DNA of 64,000 nt from Chryseobacterium culicis. GTDB lineage: Bacteria > Bacteroidota > Bacteroidia > Flavobacteriales > Weeksellaceae. The DNA is taken from NCBI RefSeq assembly GCF_900108365.1, contig NZ_FNWQ01000001.1:1240001-1304000 (forward strand). The letters are read 5' to 3'. The position numbers and the translations under genes were made by a program. The notes under the pieces were generated by a model. The model was not told the origin of the DNA. It made no database searches and worked only from the letters and a program-made list of their open reading frames with translations. This document shows positions 35,477-45,375 of the stretch, in pieces (the first letter of the stretch is position 1; each line of letters opens with the position of its first letter).

Positions 35477-37885
35477 ATGGAAAATAATCATATAGATCAA
35501 CAATTCAATGAAGCGTCCAAGCTTTCAGAAGAGCCAGCCGTTTTTCCTGGTTTTGAGAAAGTATGGGAAAAAATTGAAGAGAAATTAGATACAAAAGAAG
35601 AGAAAAAGAGAATGATTCCCCTTTGGCTGCCGTATGGTATTGCTGCAAGTCTTGTGATTGGTATGGGAGCATTTTATTTTATGAATAAAAAGGAATCTGC
35701 TGAACCTTTAAAACCTGTAGTAACAAAGAATACAACGCTGAGAGGACCGATTAACAAAACAGAGATTGCAAAAATAGACCGTACCATCAAAGAAAATATC
35801 AGGAAAGAAGAATTGCCTGGATCTGTACCTCTTCCTTTACTGAATCAACCTTCACCGATTGTAGGAATGAATGTATACAAATCTCCACCTACATGCAATT
35901 TACCGCCAGTACAAGCTCCTGATAGAATAACAACATCTTTACCCACAATTTATAATGATACTTTAAAAACACAAAGTATTGATGAAGTTGTAGTTACTGC
36001 TTTAGGGATTAAAAAGAGTTATAAATCTGTTGTTGCATCTTCAACGGTTATGATTGCTTCTACAGATAAATCTTCTGTAAGTTCTCCGGCTGCTTATTCC
36101 TCATTGCAGGGATCTGTTGCAGGAGTTCGGATCAATGGATCGGGAAATCAGGGAATTAATGTTGCTCCGGGATATATTAATATTAAAAATCAGCTGGTGA
36201 TCAGAGGGGCAGCGTCTGTAAAACCGGAAAATAAAGCTTTGTTTGTTCTCAACGGGATCGTAAGATCAGAGGAGGAATTCAGAAAATTGGATCCAAACAA
36301 AATTGAAAATATTGACGTTCTAAAAGGAAATTCTGCTACAGCAATCTACGGAAGTAAAGCAGCAAATGGAGTCATTGTAGTGACTACCAAAGATCTTTCC
36401 AGAAGAGAAAGAAAAAAACTGAAAAAGCTGCAGGAGGAAATCAGTAAACAGAAACAGATTACCCCGGTTACTCGAAATAATGAAAGCTATGATGCTTTTG
36501 TTGAAAACCCTTTTGAGTTGACACAAAACCAGCCTTTATCTACCTTCTCTATTGATGTTGATAACGCTTCCTATTCCAATGTAAGAAGAATGATCAATAA
36601 TGGTCAGGCATTCGATAAAAATGCAGTGAGAATCGAAGAAATGGTTAATTATTTTAAATATGATTATCCTCAGCCTAAAAACGGAGATCCTTTTTCAATC
36701 AATACGGAATACAGCGACTCCCCATGGAATCCTGATCATAAACTGCTTAAGATAGGACTTCAGGGAAAAAATATTCCGATGGATAACTTGCCTGCTTCGA
36801 ATCTTGTCTTTCTTATTGATGTATCAGGGTCAATGAATGAAGAAAATAAACTGCCATTATTGAAATCTTCCTTTAAAGTACTGTTGAATCAGCTCAGACC
36901 CAAAGATAAAGTAGGAATTGTAGTGTATGCGGGAAGTGCAGGAATGGTTTTGCCACCTACTTCAGCAGCAGAAAAAGATAAAATTATTGAAGCTTTGGAT
37001 CGTCTTCAGGCAGGAGGAAGTACAGCTGGAGGAGCCGGGATTGAGCTGGCTTATAAGCTGGCTATGGAAAATTTTGTAAAAGATGGTAATAACCGTGTCA
37101 TTATTGCAACAGACGGAGATTTTAATGTTGGAACTTCTTCCACTTCAGATCTTAAAACATTGATTGAAGATAAAAGGAAATCGGGCGTTTTCCTCACCTG
37201 TTTAGGCTTTGGAATGGGCAATTATAAAGACAATACCCTGGAAACCCTTGCTGATAAAGGAAATGGAAATTACGCTTATATCGATAATATGCAGGAAGCC
37301 CATAAGTTTCTGGGGAAAGAATTTGCAGGAAGCATGTATACCATTGCCAAAGATGTAAAGATCCAGATTGAGTTTAATCCCGAATATGTACACTCATACC
37401 GTCTGATTGGTTACGAGAACAGAAAGCTGAAGAATGAGGATTTTACCAATGATAAAATAGATGCAGGGGAACTGGGAAGCGGGCATACCGTTACCGCTTT
37501 GTATGAAGTGATTCCTGCCGGGATACAATCAGAGTTTGCTCCTAAAGAAAGTAATCTGAAATATACACGGAATTCTTCGAAGGGCTTTGGAGAAGAACTG
37601 GCAACGATAAAGTTCAGGTATAAAAAACCTGACGGAGACACCAGCCGGGAAATAAGCCAGATAGTGAAAAATGTAGCCGGCAGAATATCCTCATCAAGTC
37701 CGGATTTTAAATTTGCTTCTTCCGTAGCATGGTTCGGCTTGGTACTGAGAAACTCGGAACTTATTACCAGAAAAGATCTTTCCGATATTGAAAGCCTGGC
37801 CAGACAGGGCAAAAGTAAAGACGAAGAAGGATACCGTTCAGAATTTATAAGGCTGATAGAGAGCTATAAAACAATTCAAAAATAA
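35477..37885 (+). CDS. anti-sigma-like TM anchor / TonB-plug-like / YfbK-type vWA fusion protein
   Basis: Domains in order: residues 1-47, cytoplasmic helix resembling anti-sigma N-termini (FEKVWEKIEEKLD); 48-68, one membrane helix; 165-305, a SusC-type TonB plug-like domain (SLQGSVAGVRI, VIRGAASV, IDVLKGNSATAIYGSKAANGVI); about 310-325, charged helix; 340-430, YfbK N-terminal segment; 442-600, vWA with MIDAS DVSGS (448-452), Thr516 and Asp546; then the DUF3520-type C-terminus. No barrel. Topology would put plug and vWA in the periplasm. Follows the sigma factor by 12 bases. The combination is unusual; each domain call is by motif. Confidence 0.8.
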   Translation: MENNHIDQQFNEASKLSEEPAVFPGFEKVWEKIEEKLDTKEEKKRMIPLWLPYGIAASLVIGMGAFYFMNKKESAEPLKPVVTKNTTLRGPINKTEIAKIDRTIKENIRKEELPGSVPLPLLNQPSPIVGMNVYKSPPTCNLPPVQAPDRITTSLPTIYNDTLKTQSIDEVVVTALGIKKSYKSVVASSTVMIASTDKSSVSSPAAYSSLQGSVAGVRINGSGNQGINVAPGYINIKNQLVIRGAASVKPENKALFVLNGIVRSEEEFRKLDPNKIENIDVLKGNSATAIYGSKAANGVIVVTTKDLSRRERKKLKKLQEEISKQKQITPVTRNNESYDAFVENPFELTQNQPLSTFSIDVDNASYSNVRRMINNGQAFDKNAVRIEEMVNYFKYDYPQPKNGDPFSINTEYSDSPWNPDHKLLKIGLQGKNIPMDNLPASNLVFLIDVSGSMNEENKLPLLKSSFKVLLNQLRPKDKVGIVVYAGSAGMVLPPTSAAEKDKIIEALDRLQAGGSTAGGAGIELAYKLAMENFVKDGNNRVIIATDGDFNVGTSSTSDLKTLIEDKRKSGVFLTCLGFGMGNYKDNTLETLADKGNGNYAYIDNMQEAHKFLGKEFAGSMYTIAKDVKIQIEFNPEYVHSYRLIGYENRKLKNEDFTNDKIDAGELGSGHTVTALYEVIPAGIQSEFAPKESNLKYTRNSSKGFGEELATIKFRYKKPDGDTSREISQIVKNVAGRISSSSPDFKFASSVAWFGLVLRNSELITRKDLSDIESLARQGKSKDEEGYRSEFIRLIESYKTIQK

Positions 37886-37894
37886 ACCTCTAAA

Positions 37895-37925
37895 AAAGAA
37901 ATTTCCCCGGAAATTTCTTTTTTTT
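37895..37925 (+). terminator. intrinsic terminator between vWA gene and barrel gene
   Basis: A perfect 12-bp stem (AAAGAAATTTCC with GGAAATTTCTTT, two-base loop) runs into a T8 stretch, 10 bases after the vWA stop. The barrel gene downstream therefore either has its own promoter or depends on read-through. Confidence 0.85.
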
Positions 37926-37952
37926 ACTATTTTTAAAGCATACTAATAACTG

Positions 37953-40721
37953 ATGAAAAAGAATTATCTGCTGTTACTGCCATTTACCATTACCATTTTT
38001 CAGGCGCAAAACTCACAATTGTACTATTCCGGAAAATTTTTGACGGCTAAAAATAAGGCGCAGAATTTTTTAAAGGTTCATAATAAAAGCAGTGGAGCTT
38101 ATGAGCTCACTGATAGCAGGGGATTGGCCATTATCGCTGCCAAGCCTTATGATACGCTGGTCTGGAATCAGGGGAAAAACACCCATGTTATAGCTCCGTA
38201 TGAACTCAGAGAATTGAAGTCAATTCTGGAAAATCAGACGGCAAAGAAAAATGTTGAGAATATTTACAGTAAAGCGTATGACAGTTTGGTCTCAAAAGAA
38301 ACTGAAGATGAGTTCAGTATGGAAAAAACGAAGACTCGTTTAAGTAAAAATTCCTATCCTTATTTTGATAAAATAAGAAAATTAAAACTAAAAAATGACA
38401 GTATATATACGGTAAAAGGTATTAGCCAGAGAACGCTGGTACTGAATGGAAGCTTTACCACCTCTCTCGATATTAAAAGCAGGAATGCCATTCCCGGAAC
38501 TCAAAATCAATTTGTTCAGGGAAGATCAGAAAATGGGAATCTTGTCTGGAAAGGTCCTGAAACCAATGAAATATTCAGCTTCGGACCCGATATTTCTACG
38601 CTGGGATTTAATGGGCTGCCTTACGACTATGATCATAACGGAAGGTTAATTCCATGGGTCAATGGTTTACAGCGTGCACAACAATATAACAACAACATTT
38701 TCAAGACTACAGCAGGATATAATAACCAGCTGAATGTAAGTGCTTTTATTAGAGAAGATAACAATGAAAAGATTCGTCTTTCTTTCAATATTGGACAGCA
38801 AAAAAACCAGATGTATTTTATAGATCAGTTTGATATTGCTAATACCTTTAAAACAAAACTAAGCACAAATTTTGCCGGATATTCTGTAAACCTTGCCTTT
38901 AATTACGAAGAAGATAAAGCAACCAATACCAACAGAATCGGGTTGTTCAACAGAGCCTACCAGAATTCATTGCTGACACCCATTTCTTTTTCCAATGAGC
39001 AGAGTACCTTCCTCAATAGCGGTATGCAGAGAAGTTACAGCCAGTATGCAGACAATCCTTCATTCCTGTTTAAACAGGATAGCAAATACCAGTATCAGAA
39101 CAGCCAAAGACAATTTAGTCTTAATCTCCTCAAAATCTGGGGAGGTTTCAGATTGAATCTTGCCCAGTCTTATGAAAATAACAACATCAACAACCTGGAT
39201 CAGTATCAGCCATCCACCTACGGTTTTATCAATGGGTTACGGAATGAAAGAATTCAGAACAACAGCCTGTACCATTCTAATATACTGGGGACGTATACAC
39301 TGGGAGACTATGATTTTAAGAATGTATTCAGTCTGAATTTTATTTTAAACAACAGGAAATCAGATGTGTATAATAGTCTTGTCAATCGGGAATCACGGTA
39401 TCAGAGAACTTCACAGGATCATATTTTTAATTATAATATGGAGATTAATAAGTATGACTTTGAAGCAGGTTTTAATCTCGGAAATGCATTCTATATCTCT
39501 AATACCTCGCTTAAAAATAACTACTGGCTTCCAAAAGCTAATTTCTATGTAAAATTCAATGATATCTTTAATTGGTATAATTATGATTTTAAAATACTGG
39601 GAAGTTATGCCCGATTAAGCACAGAGCCTGAAATGACAAGGTCTTATGCGTCCTATGCCACCACATTATTGAACGCACAAAACTATCAACAGTATTTTCC
39701 GGTGCAGGAAGTAGAAAGTTTCAGAAATTTATCTAATATTAACACCAGAGAATGGAAGATCGGTGCCAGATTAAATTTTGGCAATAACATAAGTGTGGAC
39801 GGAGAATATTTCAATAAAAAGAATACAGATGATGTATTTCCTGTTTTCGAAAATAACCGGCTAAGAGTAAAAAATATCGCAGATCATACCTACAGCGGCT
39901 ATGAATTCAATTTTGCCTACGAAAGATTGCGTTTGGGATATGATGTGCATACCACCCATAAAATTTCATTTTTTAAATATAAAGACATTGTAGACCGGGT
40001 AGCTTCCGGATATCAGGATTTGGCCGTTTCAGGGTTTAAAGATATTTATAAAACCTTGTCGGAAGGGCAGGTTCTGGGAGCTGTGATGGGAAGTTATTTT
40101 GAAAGAAATGAAGCGGGACAATTGATTATTGATGAATTCGGATTTCCTAAAAAGGCAGCCGGAATGAAAATTATTGCAGATCCTACACCGGATTTTGTGA
40201 TGAAATTCAATCATAATTTTGTGTATAAAAACTTTTCTTTAGATATCAATTGGGAGTGGAAAAAAGGCGGCCACCTCTGGAACGGAACCCAGGCAGTTCT
40301 TGATTATTACGGCCGTTCTGACAACTCCGGTGAAGAAAGGAATATTAAAAATTATGTTTTCGAAGGCGTACAGGCGAATGGAACTGCCAATCAGATTCCT
40401 GTTGATTTTTATGATCCCAATCGGAATGTTCAGGAAAACAGATGGTCGAGGTACGGCTATCTGGGAGTGGCGGAAAACTATATTCAAAAGGCAGATTATA
40501 TCAGAATCAACAATATTTCGCTGTCTGCCAATTTTCCGATTAATTATGACAGACAGAATCTCAGACTTACATTTTACGTAAATAATATCATGCTTTGGCA
40601 GGCCAATAAAGGCGTAGATCCCAATCAGAATTTTTATGATATGGATAACGGAAGAGGGCTGGATTTTTTCAATCTCCCTTCTTTTAAAACTTTTGGATGC
40701 ATTGTTTCATTTAGATTTTAA
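37953..40721 (+). CDS. SusC-like outer-membrane beta-barrel without plug domain
   Basis: Signal peptide at residues 1-19 (…TIFQAQ). Residues 20-150 form a small carboxypeptidase-regulatory-like domain and a charged linker; the rest is a long TonB-dependent-receptor-type barrel with repeated aromatic strands, late SusC motifs (NNIMLWQANKGVDPNQNF) and a C-terminal FRF. The plug signature of TonB receptors (IRG… PL.V.DG.P … VLKG..A.YG..AANGV) is absent from the whole chain, although it occurs in both neighbours. 922 residues. Three bases separate it from the A2M gene. Confidence 0.78.
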   Translation: MKKNYLLLLPFTITIFQAQNSQLYYSGKFLTAKNKAQNFLKVHNKSSGAYELTDSRGLAIIAAKPYDTLVWNQGKNTHVIAPYELRELKSILENQTAKKNVENIYSKAYDSLVSKETEDEFSMEKTKTRLSKNSYPYFDKIRKLKLKNDSIYTVKGISQRTLVLNGSFTTSLDIKSRNAIPGTQNQFVQGRSENGNLVWKGPETNEIFSFGPDISTLGFNGLPYDYDHNGRLIPWVNGLQRAQQYNNNIFKTTAGYNNQLNVSAFIREDNNEKIRLSFNIGQQKNQMYFIDQFDIANTFKTKLSTNFAGYSVNLAFNYEEDKATNTNRIGLFNRAYQNSLLTPISFSNEQSTFLNSGMQRSYSQYADNPSFLFKQDSKYQYQNSQRQFSLNLLKIWGGFRLNLAQSYENNNINNLDQYQPSTYGFINGLRNERIQNNSLYHSNILGTYTLGDYDFKNVFSLNFILNNRKSDVYNSLVNRESRYQRTSQDHIFNYNMEINKYDFEAGFNLGNAFYISNTSLKNNYWLPKANFYVKFNDIFNWYNYDFKILGSYARLSTEPEMTRSYASYATTLLNAQNYQQYFPVQEVESFRNLSNINTREWKIGARLNFGNNISVDGEYFNKKNTDDVFPVFENNRLRVKNIADHTYSGYEFNFAYERLRLGYDVHTTHKISFFKYKDIVDRVASGYQDLAVSGFKDIYKTLSEGQVLGAVMGSYFERNEAGQLIIDEFGFPKKAAGMKIIADPTPDFVMKFNHNFVYKNFSLDINWEWKKGGHLWNGTQAVLDYYGRSDNSGEERNIKNYVFEGVQANGTANQIPVDFYDPNRNVQENRWSRYGYLGVAENYIQKADYIRINNISLSANFPINYDRQNLRLTFYVNNIMLWQANKGVDPNQNFYDMDNGRGLDFFNLPSFKTFGCIVSFRF

Positions 40722-40724
40722 CCC

Positions 40725-43700
40725 ATGAATTTCAAATTGATATCCACCTGTATCATCGTGCTGAGCATATTATTTTCAATGGTTTCTCTGAAAGCCCAGC
40801 AGCCATTTCAGGATTTTGAGAAAGAGAAAACCTTTATTCAGACCAACCATGTTTTTTATAAACCCGGTGAGGAAATGTATTTTAAAATATATGTCGTAAA
40901 AGGAAATAGTAACCTTCCGGCAGAAGACAGCAAAGTTGTGAATTTTGAAATCATAGATCCGGCAGGAAGCCTGGTGAAAAAATTAAAATATGAAATTACC
41001 AACGGGTATGCTCAGGGATATTTCTATTTTGACAGTGATATGAAAGGCGGAATTTACAAAATCCGGGCTTTTACCAACTGGATGCAGAATGAAGAAGGGA
41101 AAAACACGTTCGAAAAAGAAATTACCCTCCAGAAAATAGTATCACCCAGAATCTTAATGAAGCTGGATTTCCCCAAAAAAGGATTGGGCCCGGGAGATGA
41201 GGTAACCGCCGATTTTTCAATGAGAAGCCTTAGCAGCCTCCCGATTCCTTTTTATGAAGCAGACTATACTGTAATGCACAACGGAGAAACCATTTCAGAA
41301 GGAAAATTCATCACGGATAAAGAAGGTAAAAAACGTCTGACCTTTAAGCTCCCTGAGGTTTTGAAATCCTCTGATGCCCTTTTGAATATTAAAGTGAATT
41401 TTGACGGATTTACTGAATCTATTTCCAGAAATATCCCTATTGTTCTGAATAATCTGGACGTGAAATTCTTACCCGAAGGAGGAACATGGATCAACGGCAT
41501 AGAACAGAATATGGCCTTTAAAATTCTGGATGAATTTGAAAAACCTGTCGATGCCGTTTTAGCGGTTTATAATCGGAATCATCAAAAAATAAAAGAAATC
41601 CAGGCGTATCATTTCGGAATGGGAAGCTTCCGCTTTACCCCTGAAAACGGAGAGGCTTACTATGCAAAAGTGCTCAAGCCGGAGAATATATCTCAGATTT
41701 TCAATTTCCCTGCAGCAACAAATGAAGGAGTGGTTTTGAATGTCCGGCATGAAAACCAAAAACTAGCTTTCACCATCATTTCAACACAGGAAAAAACAAT
41801 TACCCTGAAAGGAAACTTCCGCGGAAAAGAACTTTACAGTAAAGTAATTTCACTCAGAAAAGGAACGAATTCCCTGGAAATTGAGGAGAAAGAATTTCCC
41901 GTAGGTATCTGCAGATTTACCATTGCGGAAAATAATATTCCACTCGCAGAACGTGTGGTTTTCACCAATAAAAAGACCCGGCTCAATATAAAAGTTACCC
42001 CTGTAAAGAAATATTACCAGCCCAGAGAAAAAGTAACACTGAATATTGAAACTACCGATGAAAACAGCAGACCTATTCCGGCCAATCTCGGACTGAGTGT
42101 GGTGGATGATAAACTATGGACGTATGCAGATGATAAACAGAACCATCTCATCTCATGGCTCCTTATGGATTCTGAGCTGAAAGGTAAGATTGAAAAACCA
42201 CAGTTTTATTTCGATAACAAAGAAGAAAAAGCCGATAAAAGTTTAGACCTTGTGATGCTGACCAACGGCTACAGGTACTTCGAACTGATCCCTGAAGTTC
42301 TGAAAACCAGCAAATACAAATACCTTCCGGAAAAGAAAAATACTGTGTATGGTTTGGTGGAAGATGAGAACAGGAAAACAGTAAAAGCAGATGTTTTTCT
42401 TGTTGGTACAAATGATAAAAAGATTCTTAAACAGACCGTTGCAGAAAACGGAAAGTTTTATTTTTCAGATTTGAATGCAGGAAATTCATATAAAATTATT
42501 GCGAAATCTTATCAGCCTAAACAAAAGCTGAAAATAAGGATACTATCTTATAATCTGGATATTAATCCTTTAGAAAAACAAAAACTGTCTCATATAGATA
42601 TAGAAGAAATAATAAAAGAAGCAGAAAAAAAGGAAGAGGCAAAGAAAGAAAACAGAAACAATACCAGCCAGCTGAATACCCCCGGAAGATCAAAAGCTGA
42701 TACCATTAAAAATAAAAGTATCGAAGAAGTAATTTTCTTAGGATACAGCTCGATGACAGGAAATAAAAGTACAATGGCATCCACCACTGTGGCATCCTCC
42801 TTAGAAATTCAGAACCCTAATGTCGCCTCATTACTGAGTGGGAAAGTTGCCGGATTAATCGTAACTCCTGTTGGGCAGGCTGGAGCAAGCGCACAGATCA
42901 GAATAAGAGGGGATGCTTCTGTTACGAACAAAAATCCTTTATTTGTTGTGGACGGGGTGCCCGTAGAAAATTTTAATACCACCGTCAACCCGAATGATGT
43001 CAGCAGTATTACCGTTCTTAAAGATGCTGCAGCTACCGCAATCTATGGAAGCAGAGCCGCCAATGGAGTGGTGATTATTAATTCTTATAAAAACGGCAGC
43101 TCACAAATCAAATGGGATATCACCCCGAAATCTTATATTGCCGTAGAAGCTGTGCCATACGGAAAACTTACATCCTATGCCGGTACTAGAGAATTTGCTT
43201 ATCCGGAATATGAAACAACCAACACTTCTTACCGTTTCGATTACAGAGAAGCGCTTTACTGGAACCCCGTGGTGGAAACCGATAAAAACGGAAAAGCTAA
43301 AGCAGAGTTTTATAATTCAGATGCCAATTCTACTTTTAGAGTGCTTACAGAAGGAATTTCTGCAACAGGACTTTTGGGGCGGGATGAAACTACGTACGCC
43401 GCTCAAAGCATTATTTCTATTGATGCAAAAATTCCGCAATATCTCACCAGAACAGACGAGATGATCATTCCTGTGGTCATTAAAAATAACGCCCCGGAAA
43501 CCCGTAAAATGACTATGGATGTCATGGTTCCCAATCATGTAAAGCTGATAAGTACAGACAGCCTGATTACCCTGAAACCTATGGAATCAGGAAGATTATT
43601 TGTCAAAATACAAACCGATGAGACCATCAATTCTAATATTCAGTTTTCAGTGAGGTCCGGAGATTTCAGAGAAACCATGATTCTTCCGTTCAAAGTAGAA

Positions 43701-45245
43701 GAGAAGGGATTCCCGCATCATTTTTCCATCATTAATAATAAAACAGAGGATATCAACATCAATATTCCGGAATATATCAATGGAACCTTATATTCCTCCT
43801 ATTATGTATTTGAAAATGCAGCATTGAAACTATTTGAAGACCTGGAACAGCTGAAAAAAGAGCCTCACGGATGTTTTGAACAGCTATCCTCAACAGTGTA
43901 TCCGAATATTTTCATTCTGGACTATTTAAAATCAAATAAAAAAATAGACACAGCAACAGAAAATTTGGTGGTGAAAAATATGAAGAAGGGCTTCCAGAAG
44001 ATGCTGAGCTATAAAAATAAAGATGGAGGCTTTGGATACTTCAGCTCTGAAGAATCGGATGTGGCACTTTCAGCATTTGCACTGTTGGAATTTACAGATT
44101 TAAAAAAATATGTGAATCCGGATGTAAAAATTATTCAGGAGCTTTCATCATTTATTTTATCAAGAAAAAACGGAAATGGATTATTTGAAATAAGAAGACC
44201 CTATGAATCTCCAAAAATGTATTCCGAATATTCCTGGGCAAGAAACATGTATGTTGTTTATGCCTTATCCAGGCTGGGTTTCAAAAATGAAATTGCAGAT
44301 ACCTTCAAAGTAACGATGAAAAGAGCTCTGGCAACAAAAGACACCTATCAGCTGGCTTTACTGGCCAATGCAGCAGCACACCTCGGAAAACAGCAGGAAT
44401 ATGATGATCTGATGAAAATTCTCGACAAACAGTATGAAACGAAGAACGTAAAATCTGAAATTACTTTTACAGGTTCTTGGGGAAGATCTGCAGAAGCAGA
44501 AGCCCTTTCATTATACATCATGGCACTTCAGAAAGATGAAAAATTAAACCAGCTGAAACTTGCAGAAGCTGTAGACAACCTTATCATGTTCGATGGCTAT
44601 TTTGGATTCGGTTCTACTCAGGCAACCACACTGGCAATACAGGCCCTTTCGGATTTTTTCTCTAAAAATGAAAAATTGTATGGAACCGAAAAGCCTGTCA
44701 TCAAAATTAATAAGGCACAAGCTTTACCTATGATCAGTCTTTCATCAGCATTTAAATCCGGAGAAAATACCATCAGTATTCATTATCCCACACCAAATGG
44801 ACTGCCTTATAAGCTGGAATACCAGTACTACACCCTTCAGGCGCCGGAAAGCAAAGATATTCCCCTTACCATGGAAACAAAGCTGAAATCCGGAACTTCG
44901 AAAGTAGGAGAGACCAGCAGAATGACCGTTACCATTAAAAATAAACTAAACGGACAGCTGCCCATGACGATTGCTAAAATTGGAATTCCGGCAGGGCTTA
45001 CCCTCCAAAATGCTTTGCTGAAGGATTTAATAGATAAAAAGCAGGTCTCTTACTATGAGATTTTCGACAATTATCTGGTTTTATACTGGGACCATTTCAA
45101 TGCTGAAGAAACCAAAACAGTCAATCTCGATCTTAAAGTAGAATTTGCAGGAACCTACACAGGAAAATCAAGCAATGTATATCTGTATTATATGCCGGAA
45201 GCCAAGTATTGGAATCAGGGAATCAGCACACAAATAGAACCTTAA
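40725..45245 (+). CDS. alpha-2-macroglobulin-like protein with inserted SusC-type TonB plug
   Basis: 1506 residues, signal peptide 1-25, no lipobox. N-terminal half: MG2-like domains (NHVFYKPGEEMYFKIYV; YYQPREKVTLNIETTDE), then at about 540-610 a carboxypeptidase-regulatory-like domain. Residues about 660-795 are a SusC-type plug (SLLSGKVAGLIV, RIRGDASV, NPLFVVDGVP, ITVLKDAAATAIYGSRAANGVVI). C-terminal half: A2M bait-follow/thioester region with HGCFEQL (Cys1050, Gln1053), consistent with the CxEQ thioester of bacterial A2Ms, and the helical TED and receptor-binding-like end. Coupled to the barrel gene. A2Ms trap proteases; role here unproven. Confidence 0.82.
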   Translation: MNFKLISTCIIVLSILFSMVSLKAQQPFQDFEKEKTFIQTNHVFYKPGEEMYFKIYVVKGNSNLPAEDSKVVNFEIIDPAGSLVKKLKYEITNGYAQGYFYFDSDMKGGIYKIRAFTNWMQNEEGKNTFEKEITLQKIVSPRILMKLDFPKKGLGPGDEVTADFSMRSLSSLPIPFYEADYTVMHNGETISEGKFITDKEGKKRLTFKLPEVLKSSDALLNIKVNFDGFTESISRNIPIVLNNLDVKFLPEGGTWINGIEQNMAFKILDEFEKPVDAVLAVYNRNHQKIKEIQAYHFGMGSFRFTPENGEAYYAKVLKPENISQIFNFPAATNEGVVLNVRHENQKLAFTIISTQEKTITLKGNFRGKELYSKVISLRKGTNSLEIEEKEFPVGICRFTIAENNIPLAERVVFTNKKTRLNIKVTPVKKYYQPREKVTLNIETTDENSRPIPANLGLSVVDDKLWTYADDKQNHLISWLLMDSELKGKIEKPQFYFDNKEEKADKSLDLVMLTNGYRYFELIPEVLKTSKYKYLPEKKNTVYGLVEDENRKTVKADVFLVGTNDKKILKQTVAENGKFYFSDLNAGNSYKIIAKSYQPKQKLKIRILSYNLDINPLEKQKLSHIDIEEIIKEAEKKEEAKKENRNNTSQLNTPGRSKADTIKNKSIEEVIFLGYSSMTGNKSTMASTTVASSLEIQNPNVASLLSGKVAGLIVTPVGQAGASAQIRIRGDASVTNKNPLFVVDGVPVENFNTTVNPNDVSSITVLKDAAATAIYGSRAANGVVIINSYKNGSSQIKWDITPKSYIAVEAVPYGKLTSYAGTREFAYPEYETTNTSYRFDYREALYWNPVVETDKNGKAKAEFYNSDANSTFRVLTEGISATGLLGRDETTYAAQSIISIDAKIPQYLTRTDEMIIPVVIKNNAPETRKMTMDVMVPNHVKLISTDSLITLKPMESGRLFVKIQTDETINSNIQFSVRSGDFRETMILPFKVEEKGFPHHFSIINNKTEDININIPEYINGTLYSSYYVFENAALKLFEDLEQLKKEPHGCFEQLSSTVYPNIFILDYLKSNKKIDTATENLVVKNMKKGFQKMLSYKNKDGGFGYFSSEESDVALSAFALLEFTDLKKYVNPDVKIIQELSSFILSRKNGNGLFEIRRPYESPKMYSEYSWARNMYVVYALSRLGFKNEIADTFKVTMKRALATKDTYQLALLANAAAHLGKQQEYDDLMKILDKQYETKNVKSEITFTGSWGRSAEAEALSLYIMALQKDEKLNQLKLAEAVDNLIMFDGYFGFGSTQATTLAIQALSDFFSKNEKLYGTEKPVIKINKAQALPMISLSSAFKSGENTISIHYPTPNGLPYKLEYQYYTLQAPESKDIPLTMETKLKSGTSKVGETSRMTVTIKNKLNGQLPMTIAKIGIPAGLTLQNALLKDLIDKKQVSYYEIFDNYLVLYWDHFNAEETKTVNLDLKVEFAGTYTGKSSNVYLYYMPEAKYWNQGISTQIEP

Positions 45246-45306
45246 TTGTAAATTTCATAAACTCAAACAGGCATTCTAAGGGATGTTTGGTTGAGTTGGA
45301 AAATTA

Positions 45307-45350
45307 ATTTTCAAAAATTATTGAAAATTCAAAAAATATAATTACATTTG
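45307..45350 (+). promoter_or_regulatory. gbsR-like gene promoter with overlapping 22-bp operator (copy 1)
   Basis: Palindrome ATTTTCA-N8-TGAAAAT at 45307-45328. The -33 TTG (45321-45323) falls inside it; 19 nt later TACATTTG (45343-45350) is an exact -7 box. Binding would block the promoter, so autorepression is likely. Confidence 0.75.
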
Positions 45351-45375
45351 TTACAGAATTAAAAAGAGAAATACC

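Noticed and set aside
35477..45245. Polysaccharide utilisation locus (SusC/SusD)
   Set aside because: No SusD-like lipoprotein, no glycosidase and no hybrid two-component gene accompany the SusC-like barrel.
45246..45300. Hairpin AACTCAA … TTGAGTT after the A2M gene as a terminator
   Set aside because: Stem is interrupted and no T run follows.
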